Assembly: GCF_001678665.1 (NCBI RefSeq) | Contig: NZ_LZRP01000004.1 | Span: 240,907 to 304,906 of the forward strand | Reading direction: 5' to 3' | Source of the DNA: Erythrobacter sp. QSSC1-22B | Lineage (GTDB): Bacteria; Pseudomonadota; Alphaproteobacteria; Sphingomonadales; Sphingomonadaceae | Length of the DNA stretch: 64,000 nucleotides | In this document: piece after piece, positions 15,367 through 24,366 of the stretch | How the letters are laid out: every line of letters starts with the position of its first letter | Position numbering within the stretch: position 1 is the first letter of the stretch | Program-made: the position numbers and the translations under genes | The notes under the pieces: generated by a model | What the model saw: the letters and a program-made list of their open reading frames with translations, nothing else | Database searches by the model: none | What the model was told of the DNA's origin: nothing

Positions 15367-17607
15367 ATGAAGCCTGCCATTGCCGACGATCTCAAGCGCT
15401 TGAATTCGCTCAACGACCTTCACATTCTAGACACCCCTCGCCAAGCCTCGTTCGATCGCATCACGGCCCATTGTGCCGATATTTTCGATTGCTCCATCGC
15501 CCTCATCTCGCTTGTCGATGAACACCGTCAGTGGTTCCTCTCGTCCGTCGGTATCGATGAGAGCGAAACGCCGCGCAAAGGATCGTTCTGCAATTATGCG
15601 GTTGCGTCCGGATGCCATTTGCTTGTCCCCAATGCGCTCGAAGACGAACGGTTCTGCGACAATCCGCTGGTCCTCGAAGCACCAGCGATACGCTCCTATC
15701 TCGGGGCACTCATCAAAAGTCCCGATGGCGCATTGATCGGCACACTGTGCGTCGCCGACCATCGCGTCGGTCGCTTCGAAGAGCGTGATATCGCAAAACT
15801 CGAACTCCTCGCGGCGACAGTCGAGGATTTGATCGGTGCCCACTCGCAAGCGGTGGGTGCATCGTATCTCAACTCTCGCCTCAGCGCGCGAAGCAGCTGG
15901 CTGAGACGATCCCATCGCATATTCAAGCAGGCGGAAAAGATTGCGAAGATCGGTTCGTGGGAACTGGATCTTGAGAGCCAGGCACTGACCTGGTCGGACG
16001 AGGCCTTTGCGATTTTCGGTTCGCCCGAAAATCCGCCGGCCTCGCTGCAGGAAAGCTTTGCCTACTACGCCGCCGAGGATCAGGAGAAAGTGGCAGGGGC
16101 CACATTGTTGCTCGAGCAGAAGGGCACTTTCGTCTTCGAAGCGGGCGTGAATGCCGCCGATGGCACAACGAAACGCGTGAAAGTCATGGGCGACCGTCTC
16201 GAGGCCGACAAACACAGTCCGGCGCGGGTGATCGGCGTTGTCCAGGATATCACGGAATCGTTCCATGCGAACCTGGCCCTGCAGCGCGCGGCCGATCGCG
16301 ATGCCCTTACCGATCTGTACAATCGCAATGCCTTCGATCGGTTTCTTCAGCAGACCCTTCGCGAGACCAAGAATTCGGACTCACATGCGTTCTTGATCAT
16401 GCTCGATCTGGATGGCTTCAAGGATATCAACGATACCTTTGGTCATCTGGTTGGCGATGTCGTTCTGGAGGAAATCAGCCGTCGAATCGTGGGCGCGCTT
16501 CCCACCGGTGCCATCGTCGCCAGATGGGGTGGCGACGAGTTCGTGATCCTGGCGACACCCGCCATCGATCTGGAGGGCGCCCGCGAACTCGGCGATGAAA
16601 TCCTCGCCGCCGTCGAGCGCCAGTTTGAAATATCGGGGCGCAAGATCGGCGTCAGCGCAACGTGCGGCCTGGTGGAAATCGACGAGCGATCGAATGCCAG
16701 AGAGATCATTCGCCAGGCCGATCTGGCGCTTTACCACGGAAAGGACCGTGAGCCGGGTCGGGTTCACAAATACGTCCCCGAGATGGAGCGAGCCAATCAT
16801 CATCGCCAGGCTGCGATTGCGAAAGTCCGCGAAGCTCTGGATCTTCATCGTGTTTTCGCAGGGTATCAGCCCATCATCGATTTGGGGACAAATCGGTTGG
16901 TCGGGCTTGAAGCCCTCATGAGGCTGAGCAGTTCGACCGGTGAGCAGATTACCGCATCCGAAGTTCTCCCGGCAATTCTGGATCCGATCCTCTCCCGCGA
17001 GATCGGAGACCGCATGCTGGACTGCATTTGCGGCGAGTTGGCCCAGATTGAAGCGGCCCAGCCGGAGTTGCGCTATATCAGTATCAATGCGACCGAAGCC
17101 GATCTGTTGAGCAGGGATTTTGCGACGAAGTTTTTGCAGAGGTTGGACCAGGCTGGAGTTGGCGCGGAAAAAATCCTGCTTGAGGTCACCGAAACCATGC
17201 TGATGGTGAACGACACGGCCACGGTGCAAAAGGTTCTTTCTGACCTGAGCACGGCGGGCGTGCGCGTGGCGCTCGACGATTTTGGCACCGGATTTTCGTC
17301 GCTTTCACACCTTCGAGACTTTCCGATCGACAAGGTGAAAATCGACAGCAGCTTCATCCAGTCGATGCATGGCGAACACCAATCGAGAATGATCGTTCAA
17401 GCTCTTATCAATATGGCCAGCAATCTGGGCATTGAGGTGATAGCCGAGGGTGTCGAGACCGAAGAGCAGCGCAGCCTTCTGGTCCAGCTGGGCTGCAATC
17501 TGGGCCAGGGCTTTCTTTTCAGCCCAGCCCAGACCTCATGCCGGATCAACGCCATGCGCTTTCAAAACACGGGCAGCGAAGCGCTCAGTACGAAGAAGTT
17601 CGCGTAA
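15367..17607 (+). CDS. GAF-PAS-GGDEF-EAL c-di-GMP enzyme
   Basis: A 746-residue soluble protein starting at the ATG at 15367, which has AGAGGGGG upstream; a TTG 24 bp earlier is less likely. The GAF domain (about residues 10-165) contains FCNYAVASG and GTLCVADHRVGRF, a form common in sphingomonad GGDEF proteins. A PAS domain (about 185-300) follows. GGDEF is intact (ARWGGDEF), as is EAL (GLEALMRL, VTETML, DDFGTGFSSL), so a bifunctional enzyme is possible. The active state cannot be read from sequence. It stands alone with 197 bp before the next GGDEF gene on the same strand. Confidence 0.9.
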   Translation: MKPAIADDLKRLNSLNDLHILDTPRQASFDRITAHCADIFDCSIALISLVDEHRQWFLSSVGIDESETPRKGSFCNYAVASGCHLLVPNALEDERFCDNPLVLEAPAIRSYLGALIKSPDGALIGTLCVADHRVGRFEERDIAKLELLAATVEDLIGAHSQAVGASYLNSRLSARSSWLRRSHRIFKQAEKIAKIGSWELDLESQALTWSDEAFAIFGSPENPPASLQESFAYYAAEDQEKVAGATLLLEQKGTFVFEAGVNAADGTTKRVKVMGDRLEADKHSPARVIGVVQDITESFHANLALQRAADRDALTDLYNRNAFDRFLQQTLRETKNSDSHAFLIMLDLDGFKDINDTFGHLVGDVVLEEISRRIVGALPTGAIVARWGGDEFVILATPAIDLEGARELGDEILAAVERQFEISGRKIGVSATCGLVEIDERSNAREIIRQADLALYHGKDREPGRVHKYVPEMERANHHRQAAIAKVREALDLHRVFAGYQPIIDLGTNRLVGLEALMRLSSSTGEQITASEVLPAILDPILSREIGDRMLDCICGELAQIEAAQPELRYISINATEADLLSRDFATKFLQRLDQAGVGAEKILLEVTETMLMVNDTATVQKVLSDLSTAGVRVALDDFGTGFSSLSHLRDFPIDKVKIDSSFIQSMHGEHQSRMIVQALINMASNLGIEVIAEGVETEEQRSLLVQLGCNLGQGFLFSPAQTSCRINAMRFQNTGSEALSTKKFA

Positions 17608-17804
17608 AACCGATATATTCCACGCGGAGACTCGGAACCCTTGCTTAAGATCTAACCGATCACAACACAGCGCAACGGCTATGGAATCGACTTTTCATCG
17701 AAGGTGCCCAAAGCGACCTGTCTCAAAGCGAACCGCACGGCATCAGGCCGGCGGATAAAGGTTCCGTAAACAGCTCACGTGGTATCAAAACGACCTGTGC
17801 AATA

Positions 17805-18977
17805 ATGATTTTAAGACTGATGCATCGTCAAACTGAACCGATCAATGTTTACAAGGCCTTGGTATCGGCTTTGTCCGATAATATGCTGCCCACAGCGGCG
17901 ATCTGGGCGGTCTTTTCCGGCATCGGTCTTTATGCCTACAGCGAGACTGGCGCCGCAGTTGCCCTCGGCACCACGGTCGTCGGAGGCCTTGCCTCGGCTC
18001 TCAAGCTCCTTCTAATCCTCTTTCATCGTCGGGCCATGGACGTTCGATCGCTCTCGCTTGCAACCACCAAACGGTTCGAAGTGGGTCACGCTGTAGCCAC
18101 ATGGTGCATGGCGGCCCCTATCGGCGCACTCAGCGCGCTCTTGTTCTCTCTGCCCGCGCTCCACCTGCAAGTGGTTGGAACCGCCTTGCTATTTGGATAC
18201 TGCGCGGGCGTTGCGACCCGCATATCAGTGCGCCCGTTGATCGCGGTGGGCGCGGTGACACTCGCCGCGTTGCCGGCAATTGCCTCTGCGTTGGTGTTTA
18301 TCCAGGACGCCAGGCTCCTGATCGGCGCGGTCTTCGCGCTGTTTCTCCTAATCGCTGTGGAGACGATCTGGCATAGCTACGGAAACGCCAGCCGCCTCAT
18401 CACGATGCGCCTGCAAATGACAAATCTGGCGCGGCTCGATCCACTAACGTCGCTCTGTAACCGCCTGGGATTACGCGAGGCATTCGACGCATTGCCGCGT
18501 CATACGGACGACTTGATAGCGGTCCACGCCTTCGACCTGGATGGTTTCAAGGCGATCAACGACCAGTTTGGCCACGCGACAGGGGATCGGCTTCTGAAGG
18601 CTCTATCCGAAAGGCTGCATCAGCTTGTCGATCATAACGATGCTGTCGCCCGGGTCGGCGGTGACGAGTTCGTGGTCCTGCAATCAGGATTCGACAGTCA
18701 GTCCGACCCCGGAATTCTGGCAGGGAACATTCATCATCAACTGACAGAGCCCTATGAAGTAGGCACCCACCAGCCGATCAGGGTGGGGCTCAGCCTTGGT
18801 TTTAGTGTTGCCCCCGTCAGCACGGCGTCGCTGGACGCACTCCTCCGCGAGGCCGACGCGAAAAGCTACGAGGTCAAGCGAAGCGGCGGCGGTTGGGGCG
18901 CAGAGCCGACATTAACCAATCCCGCTGACACGTTAGCAATTGGTTCGGTGCCGGCGGGTGGAATTGTGGCCACCTGA
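17805..18977 (+). CDS. Membrane-anchored GGDEF diguanylate cyclase
   Basis: A 390-residue protein with an N-terminal membrane domain of about six helices (residues 20-195), similar in layout to MASE-type sensors, then a GGDEF domain (about 205-360). The active site VARVGGDEFVVL and the DPLTSLCNR and DLDGFKAIND motifs are intact. The tail after residue 365 is low in structure. Start is ATG 17805; ATG 17820 is an alternative, with no decisive ribosome-binding site. It is the last intact gene before the transposase remnant at 19.1 kb and lies outside the tRNA-Thr element array. Confidence 0.85.
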   Translation: MILRLMHRQTEPINVYKALVSALSDNMLPTAAIWAVFSGIGLYAYSETGAAVALGTTVVGGLASALKLLLILFHRRAMDVRSLSLATTKRFEVGHAVATWCMAAPIGALSALLFSLPALHLQVVGTALLFGYCAGVATRISVRPLIAVGAVTLAALPAIASALVFIQDARLLIGAVFALFLLIAVETIWHSYGNASRLITMRLQMTNLARLDPLTSLCNRLGLREAFDALPRHTDDLIAVHAFDLDGFKAINDQFGHATGDRLLKALSERLHQLVDHNDAVARVGGDEFVVLQSGFDSQSDPGILAGNIHHQLTEPYEVGTHQPIRVGLSLGFSVAPVSTASLDALLREADAKSYEVKRSGGGWGAEPTLTNPADTLAIGSVPAGGIVAT

Positions 18978-19080
18978 AAATGGTCCCGCCGATCACGGGC
19001 CACTGCTTCCCAAGCGAAATTTTCCATGCACAGGGACCAGGCACGGTGACGCCCAATTGAAGCACACCTTCGTTTTAGCA

Positions 19081-19390
19081 CTAGGCTTCGTGGAAAAAGG
19101 GCGTCCAGAGTTTGATTGAAGCGTAAGCTACGATGCCGAGGCAGGTTTCTTTGGTTTTCTTGTAGCGGATGGCATCGGCATCATAGGCGCGATCGGCGAG
19201 GAATGCCCCTATCCGGCCTTCGATCATGCGGAACAGCGGCGCAAAGCCTTGCACATCGGGCGCCTGGCTTGGCGTCAGCACGAAGGAGAGCGGGAGGCCT
19301 CGGGCGTCGCACCGCGCGTGGAGCTTGGTGGTGAGGATAGTACGCTGAGAACCGCTTATCTGCGAAAGCTCGTTCCCATAGCCATGATTT
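19081..19390 (-). pseudogene. IS5-family transposase remnant with internal deletion
   Basis: One frame over about 103 codons shows the GSQRTILTTKLHARCDARGL core, FVLTPSQAPD, then FLADRAYDADAIR, which are the DDE-transposase landmarks of IS5-type elements. Directly after AIR comes YKKTKETCLGIVAYASIKLW, the very C-terminus of such proteins, followed by a stop. In intact relatives dozens of residues with the catalytic Glu separate these parts, so an internal deletion has occurred. The N-terminal third is also missing: a stop lies just upstream at about 19393. No terminal inverted repeats were found. It is a dead element. Confidence 0.75.
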
Positions 19391-19492
19391 CAAAAGAGCG
19401 CGCCACGATCAGCGGACCGAGGTCTGTGCTGGAACGCGGACTTGCAAAGGGTCTCCCCCGGTCTGAGGGGAGTGTTCCAATCTTTGACCAGA

Positions 19493-19510
19493 AGTGGTGC
19501 CGCTTAGGTG
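19493..19510 (-). repeat. Remnant of tRNA-Thr 3' end (att remnant)
   Basis: AGTGGTGCCGCTTAGGTG holds 16 bp identical to the 3' terminus of the tRNA-Thr half-copy at 26750-26765, in the same orientation, including its AGGTG-type T-stem. To the right the match stops and a truncated GGDEF gene begins within about 10 bp. To the left there is no copy of the 200-bp flank that accompanies the other cores, which fits the outermost attachment site next to original chromosome. A chance 16-bp match cannot be fully excluded. Confidence 0.55.
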
Positions 19511-19516
19511 CCTCCG

Positions 19517-19893
19517 CCGCCATTGCGGACCAGACTGACCAAGAAGGTGAGTTGACCGCGCGCTACGGGGGCGAGGAGTTTGCAGTCATCCTGCCTCACA
19601 CCGATCACAAGCGCGCCCTTGCTACGGGCGAACTAATTCGGTCCGCGGTGGAAGCTCTGGCCGTTCCCCATCTCGACACCGCGATAAGCTCGGTTGTAAC
19701 GGTCAGCGTCGGGGTGGCCACCGCAATGGCGGCAAGCGGCGGCACCATCGAAATGCCGCATGGCTTGCTTCGGGCTGCTGACGTGGCCCTTTACAAGGCC
19801 AAGACCGGGGGCCGTAACCGTGTCGAGGGTGCGCTTCTCTTTTTGCCCAAAGAGACGTTCCCGACCGCTGTACTCCCTTCTTATCAACCTTGA
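19517..19893 (+). pseudogene. 5'-truncated GGDEF gene, paralogue of 27655-28683
   Basis: From about 19517 the DNA matches the second half of the diguanylate cyclase gene at 28325-28650. The translated EGELTARYGGEEFAVILPHT, GVATAMAASGGTIEM and ALYKAKTGGRNRVEG are shared almost without change. The PAS domain and the first half of GGDEF, including the DxLT and metal-binding Asp region, are missing, so it cannot be an active cyclase. The open frame extends upstream to 19249 only through unrelated DNA overlapping the transposase remnant. The break coincides with the att remnant at 19493-19510. Confidence 0.8.
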
Positions 19894-19919
19894 GCCCCCT
19901 GCCTCGGTGTGGGCTTTTT
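19888..19919 (+). terminator. Rho-independent terminator after truncated GGDEF
   Basis: A short GC stem (AGCCCC on the left, GTGGGCT on the right) around a roughly 12-bp loop is followed by TTTTT. It overlaps the stop of the truncated GGDEF gene and fits an intrinsic terminator on the plus strand. Confidence 0.6.
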
Positions 19920-20082
19920 GACCGCGATCGCGCCCCCGCAACGGAGCATTAACATTTTCAAGTCAGAAGCTTAACCGGGGCGTCACATCCTGATCCCACC
20001 GATGCTTTCGGCGCCCCACCCACACCGACTTGTCAACGCAAAGGTGCGGAGCGTCAGGGAAATCCCGGTCAAGCTAGCCCGA

Positions 20083-20427
20083 TTATTCTGAGCGCATCCA
20101 GGCGCGCCGTTCCATCCTAACTTCAGCTCCCGCAAGGATGGCCCTCATATTCTCAACGAGGGATCCACAGAGCGGTTGTTGGAACTCGAGGCCTATTGCA
20201 CCATTCTGAGTCCAGCGGACGGAGGCGTAAATCGGATCAAGGTTACCAACGCGAATGGATACGTTGGAGTCCGCTTTGATTCTGATATTTGCCTGGATAA
20301 CACGGCAGCCTCCTTCGGAGAGGTCGGTTATTGCTACGCGCTGCGGAATGCCGCGACCCATTCTAATCTTGCCAGGGAGTGAGAGAGTTTTGCGCGTCTT
20401 GTCACGCCGGCCGATGTCGGAATCCAT
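20083..20427 (-). CDS. PilZ-domain protein
   Basis: A 114-residue protein that is essentially one PilZ domain. The c-di-GMP-binding signature is present: an Arg-rich RRDKTRK at the N-terminus and DLSEGGCRV about 28 residues later, followed by beta strands (SIRVGNLDPIYASVRWTQNG, GLEFQQPL). It should sense c-di-GMP and pass the signal to a partner by protein contact, as no output domain is fused. Its neighbour is the broken GGDEF gene; the intact homologous segment at 27.6-29.1 kb also pairs a GGDEF with a PilZ. Confidence 0.85.
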   Translation of the reverse strand: MDSDIGRRDKTRKTLSLPGKIRMGRGIPQRVAITDLSEGGCRVIQANIRIKADSNVSIRVGNLDPIYASVRWTQNGAIGLEFQQPLCGSLVENMRAILAGAEVRMERRAWMRSE

Positions 20428-20686
20428 GATGGCGATCCGTTCAATGGATAATCAAGCAATGCCATTAAGGTTGGAAAACTGAAGAAAAAGATGAGCTAAA
20501 TTATTCTGCGAGATCTTTTTCCCTTCAGCTATCGCTCACAATTTACCGGCTATCGATCGAGGAAATATCCTTACAGGAGGCCGCCCGCGGGCGCGCAGCG
20601 GTGATGCGCCGATACGAGTCAATTCGACATTGCGCGGATACGTACCCGCAACTGTGCTACTGAGGCGGCGTGAGCAGGGACAGATC

Positions 20687-21436
20687 ATGAGAGCGCAACA
20701 ATATTGGCAAAGCGAACTGCGGGATAGTGCGTCTTTGGCAACTTCTTGCTTGTGCGCCAAAGAAGTGATGCTTTGCTCGCTTTTATCTTTCGCCTCCACG
20801 AGGCGAGGAGCGGTTTTATGTGTTGCGGCGACTGTCTTGGTCGGAAGCCTTGCGGGAGAGGTGAGCGGCCAAACTTCGACTGCGAAAAAAGAATCCTCGG
20901 CTGTAGGGGCCTGGCTTTCGCTCGATAAAGAGCCTTTAGAAGCCAAACCTTTGCCAGAGCCGGGATCGCCCCCCACCGCAGGTTCCTCTCCGAGGGCCGG
21001 GACACCTCCTCAGGTGGGAGCTCCCATTAAAGCCGGGGAAGATCGTCAAGCGCTAACGTCGCAGACGAACATGAGCTCGCACGGTTTGACTACGAACCTG
21101 AGTCCACCTCCAACTGCTTCAGACCAAACGTTAGTGGCGCGTTCCGTTGCAGGCAGCTTGGCATCAGCAGAGCGCGCAACTGCGCCGGTGCGACTATCGC
21201 CCCGCCCCTTCACCCCAGTCCCCAAGGCGGCGCCGACTATGAAACTGGAGCGGGTGAGAATGCTGCCCCTTCAGATACAGCCTATCGAGCCTGCGCCATC
21301 ACCCCGGACGGCTGGTCCGCTCTACATCGGTGATCCGCCCCGGACTGGGCCTCCTCCCAAGCTCGTTCCACCGCGCGGAACTGTGCCCCCTCCTGAGAAC
21401 AAGGCGGGAGAACGTGATCAGCGTGCTTCGGAATAG
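20687..21436 (+). CDS. Proline-rich exported protein of unknown function
   Basis: A 249-residue protein from ATG 20687 (AGGGACAG upstream). A hydrophobic segment near residues 42-60 (GAVLCVAATVLVGSLAGEV) could be a late signal sequence or anchor. The rest is low-complexity, rich in Pro, Ala, Ser and Thr, with repeated PPP-type clusters (GTPPQVGAPIKAG, GPPPKLVPPRGTVPPP). No domain is recognised. Its end overlaps the GTG start of the M23 peptidase by 23 bp, so the two are co-translated; a periplasmic, wall-spanning role with the peptidase is inference. Confidence 0.5.
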   Translation: MRAQQYWQSELRDSASLATSCLCAKEVMLCSLLSFASTRRGAVLCVAATVLVGSLAGEVSGQTSTAKKESSAVGAWLSLDKEPLEAKPLPEPGSPPTAGSSPRAGTPPQVGAPIKAGEDRQALTSQTNMSSHGLTTNLSPPPTASDQTLVARSVAGSLASAERATAPVRLSPRPFTPVPKAAPTMKLERVRMLPLQIQPIEPAPSPRTAGPLYIGDPPRTGPPPKLVPPRGTVPPPENKAGERDQRASE

Positions 21437-22187
21437 AACTGTGGCACTGTTTCGCGCACCGCTTCTCGTAGCAGTCTTATGCGTCGGCCTCGCTGGCGCA
21501 CTGGGCCCGAGCACTGCCTTCGCCTCCCCGTCTCAGACTTCCTCGGCAGCTTTGCCTGACCCTGGACCACTTGCAGCAGATGCGAAGTCCGGTTCCCTGC
21601 AAGCGGACGACCTGGCCCAGAAGATTACAGCAGCTCGGGACGCTCTGAGTGCCGAACCCGCGCTTGTGAGCGAGGCAGAGGCGCCTTCACTTGAGCGTAG
21701 CAGGCCCGCCATTTCGACTCCCTCAGGTATGCCCATTGCGGGCGTTCGGCTCAGTAGCAACTACGGCGTCCGTTTGCACCCAATCCTCGGGACTTGGAGC
21801 CAGCATCACGGAGTAGACCTAACCGCTGAAGTCGGCACTCCCGTCCGTGCAACCGCAGATGGGACGATCACCCAAGCTGAGTGGGCCGGGAATTACGGTT
21901 TGCTGGTAAAGATCAGTCACGGTGGCCACATGGAAACCCGCTACGCGCACCTATCGCTTCTTGGGGCTGCTAAGGGGCAACGTGTGCGGAAGGGCGACGT
22001 GATTGGATATGTAGGTTCAACCGGCCGCTCTACCGGACCGCACCTGCATTATGAGGTTCGAATTGCCGGCACGTCCATCGATCCCAACCCCTTCCTTGCT
22101 CTACGGAACGACGAACGCGACCACGATCACCCGAGGACTCCAAGCATGGGGACGGTACGGCCGTTGGTAAGCTCGAGCAGTCCCTAA
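21414..22187 (+). CDS. M23 family LytM metallopeptidase
   Basis: A 257-residue exported protein from a GTG start at 21414 with GGGAG upstream; an ATG at 21330 would add a non-signal extension. The signal peptide (LLVAVLCVGLAGALG) is followed by a linker of about 90 residues, then a LytM domain. Zinc ligands are complete: the H-x3-D motif in QHHGVDL and HLHYEVR near the end. Such enzymes cut peptidoglycan peptide cross-links in the periplasm. It is coupled to the proline-rich gene upstream. Members with intact motifs are usually active enzymes rather than EnvC-like activators. Confidence 0.85.
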   Translation: MISVLRNRTVALFRAPLLVAVLCVGLAGALGPSTAFASPSQTSSAALPDPGPLAADAKSGSLQADDLAQKITAARDALSAEPALVSEAEAPSLERSRPAISTPSGMPIAGVRLSSNYGVRLHPILGTWSQHHGVDLTAEVGTPVRATADGTITQAEWAGNYGLLVKISHGGHMETRYAHLSLLGAAKGQRVRKGDVIGYVGSTGRSTGPHLHYEVRIAGTSIDPNPFLALRNDERDHDHPRTPSMGTVRPLVSSSSP

Positions 22188-22644
22188 AGTTGGTGCCGAG
22201 AGTAAGTCGCGTTTAGTGGACAAATGGGTAACCTGCGCATGATGGCCGGTGAATCGGATGAGTAGCCCCAGCGAGGACTTGGCACCCGACTAATATCTTC
22301 GCTTGTTGCTCAATTGGAAGGCACGATAAGCCGTCATTCGGAGGCGGGAACCCAGGCGGCAAAGTCGCGGGTTTTGGCAGATGTGCACATGAACGTCGCA
22401 AAATCCCGGCTGTCAGGAAAACTGGGCCGATGCCATTAAAAGCCAAACGGCGCTAATTTAGGCGCTCCGGCTTGCAACTTTGGACCTACCGCTGCGACCG
22501 CTGTCGCCTCATTCATCTCACGAGCCGCACGAAAGGCAAACGCATTCCTAGCTTCGCAGACTGATGATTGCCGGATGCGCCGACATTTTGCCACATGGCC
22601 GCCGGTCTGATCGTGGAGCCGCAGACCGGCGTAGCGCCGGCCCC
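22188..22644. other. Intergenic region, no gene seen
   Basis: About 457 bp between two converging genes. Open frames are short and lack ribosome-binding sites. A GC-rich inverted repeat near 22628-22641 (CCGGCGTAGCGCCGG) could form a hairpin just beyond the stop of the membrane protein gene, possibly part of its terminator, though a T-tract is lacking. Confidence 0.35.
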
Positions 22645-23187
22645 CTAACTCGTGGCGCTAGCCTTGCGGAAGAGCCAAGCCGAAGCCAGCCATGCCGCCG
22701 CAAGGACAAGGGTGAACACCCACGCAAATTCGCCGTTGAGCTGCACCATCACCCCCACAGCGATCTGCGCGGCTGCAGTGGCAGTCATAGCGACTGCCAT
22801 CCCCCTAGCCCAAAAGCGCGCGCCGATCGCGGCGAATAGCGCCAGCAGCGGGATCAGGTTGAACCACAGATTGATCAGGCGGTCCTCGTCGCCGACGATC
22901 CCCACTGCCGCATTGGCCCAGAGGGTAATCAGTCCAGCGCCTAGCGCCAGCGCCGCCCCGCCGCGGTAGGCCCAGCTGCCGCTGGCGCGCACCGCAAGTT
23001 CAAACGCCAACCCGACGCCGCCCAGCATTACGGTCGCAAAGACGAAATCCTCCGATGTCCAGTCGACCTCTCCGGTGAACCGCATGGCAATAGCGGGCAG
23101 TGCAATGAGCCCGGCGATGGTTCCCCAACCCAGCAAGCGCCAGGGGTTGAGCAGCGAGCGAGAATGTTTGGCTTTGGTAATGGTCAT
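22645..23187 (-). CDS. Polytopic membrane protein of unknown function
   Basis: A 180-residue protein with five predicted membrane helices and small loops. The start ATG at 23187 has GGGAGA upstream. A basic N-terminus (TITKAKHSRSLLNPWR) suggests cytoplasmic orientation; no catalytic motif is visible. It is divergent (85 bp) from a winged-helix membrane regulator at 23272, which is its likely controller by position. Small membrane proteins paired with such regulators are common in sphingomonads, but their function is not known to me. Confidence 0.7.
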   Translation of the reverse strand: MTITKAKHSRSLLNPWRLLGWGTIAGLIALPAIAMRFTGEVDWTSEDFVFATVMLGGVGLAFELAVRASGSWAYRGGAALALGAGLITLWANAAVGIVGDEDRLINLWFNLIPLLALFAAIGARFWARGMAVAMTATAAAQIAVGVMVQLNGEFAWVFTLVLAAAWLASAWLFRKASATS

Positions 23188-23271
23188 GGTCTTGTCTCCC
23201 GATTGGCGAAGCGCCATCAGTGGCCGGACCCAGGGGTGAGCGGCATGAGCGAAAAGTGAGCAATTGCTGAA

Positions 23272-24366
23272 ATGAGCCATTTGGCCATCCACTTCGGGCC
23301 GTTTCGGCTTGATCCCGGCGATCGCAAGCTGTCGCGCGACGGTGCGCCGCTCGAGCTCAACGCCCGCTATCTCGACGCCCTCATCCTGCTCGTAAAAGCG
23401 AGCGGCGAGCTCGTCACCAAGGAGCGCTTCATGGAGGAGGTCTGGCGCGGAATCCCGGTGACCGACGAAGCGCTGACCCAAGCCATCCGCACCCTACGCC
23501 GGACGCTGGGCGACACCGCGGTGGCGCCGCGGTTCATCCAGACCGTGCCCAAGCACGGCTACCGCTTCATTGCGGACGTCGAGAAATCATACGGCGCGGC
23601 GGCAGTCCCGCCACCGCATTCCCCGCCGCCGCTTCCTCTCGAGAAGGATCTGGACACCTCGCGCGCGCTCTTTCTTCACGACACGCTGGCGGCTACCGGC
23701 GGCGCAATGCTCGCCGGGGCGCTGGTCGGACTTTGCTATGGCGCGCTCGGCGCCACCCAGGCCCAACTTGGCGGCGGTGGCGGCGCGATCTCGCTGCTGC
23801 TGGTGCTGGTGTTAGTATCAGTCGGCTGCGCCGGGGTGGCGGGTGCCGGGATCGGCGCGGGGGTGGCTTTGTCGCGCTTCGTCAAGCCGCCGCGCTGGTA
23901 TTGGTGGGTTGCCAGCGGCGCGCTCGGGGGCCTCGCGCTAGGAGCCTTCGCCAATCTGCTCGGCGGGGACGCGTTTCGCCTTTTGTTTGGCCGCGAAGTC
24001 GACGGGTTTGCAGGCGCGACTGAGGGTTTCATCCTTGGCGGCACGGTCGGATTGGCGGTCTTTCTCGCCAAGCATAGGTCGCTCCGCGCTGTGGGCATCG
24101 CCGCGCTCTTAGGGGCCGGGGCCGGGCTGGTGATCGCCCTGCTAGGAGGCCGGATGATGGCCGGAAGCCTGGAGAGCCTCGTTGCGGCTTTCCCCTCGTC
24201 TCAGTTCCAGTTGACAGTGATCAGCCGGGCGGTGGGGGGAATCGGTCTCGGTCCGATGGGCGAGGCGCTGACCTCGGCCTTCGAGGGGGCGGCGTTCGCC
24301 GCCGGAATTGTCTGGGGCTCGGCAGGCCGAAATTGCGACACCGCTACATTGTCACGCCGGATTTAG
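23272..24366 (+). CDS. Winged-helix regulator with C-terminal membrane domain
   Basis: A 364-residue protein. Residues 5-100 form an OmpR/PhoB-type winged helix (FGPFRLDPGDRKLSRDG, ELVTKERFMEEVW, TQAIRTLRRTLGD, TVPKHGYRF) at the N-terminus, as in CadC/ToxR-like proteins. Residues 140-360 contain about six hydrophobic helices rich in Gly and Ala, and no receiver domain. It therefore looks like a membrane-bound one-component regulator. It is divergent from the membrane protein gene at 23187, whose promoter it probably controls. The membrane part does not match a sensor family I can name. Confidence 0.75.
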   Translation: MSHLAIHFGPFRLDPGDRKLSRDGAPLELNARYLDALILLVKASGELVTKERFMEEVWRGIPVTDEALTQAIRTLRRTLGDTAVAPRFIQTVPKHGYRFIADVEKSYGAAAVPPPHSPPPLPLEKDLDTSRALFLHDTLAATGGAMLAGALVGLCYGALGATQAQLGGGGGAISLLLVLVLVSVGCAGVAGAGIGAGVALSRFVKPPRWYWWVASGALGGLALGAFANLLGGDAFRLLFGREVDGFAGATEGFILGGTVGLAVFLAKHRSLRAVGIAALLGAGAGLVIALLGGRMMAGSLESLVAAFPSSQFQLTVISRAVGGIGLGPMGEALTSAFEGAAFAAGIVWGSAGRNCDTATLSRRI

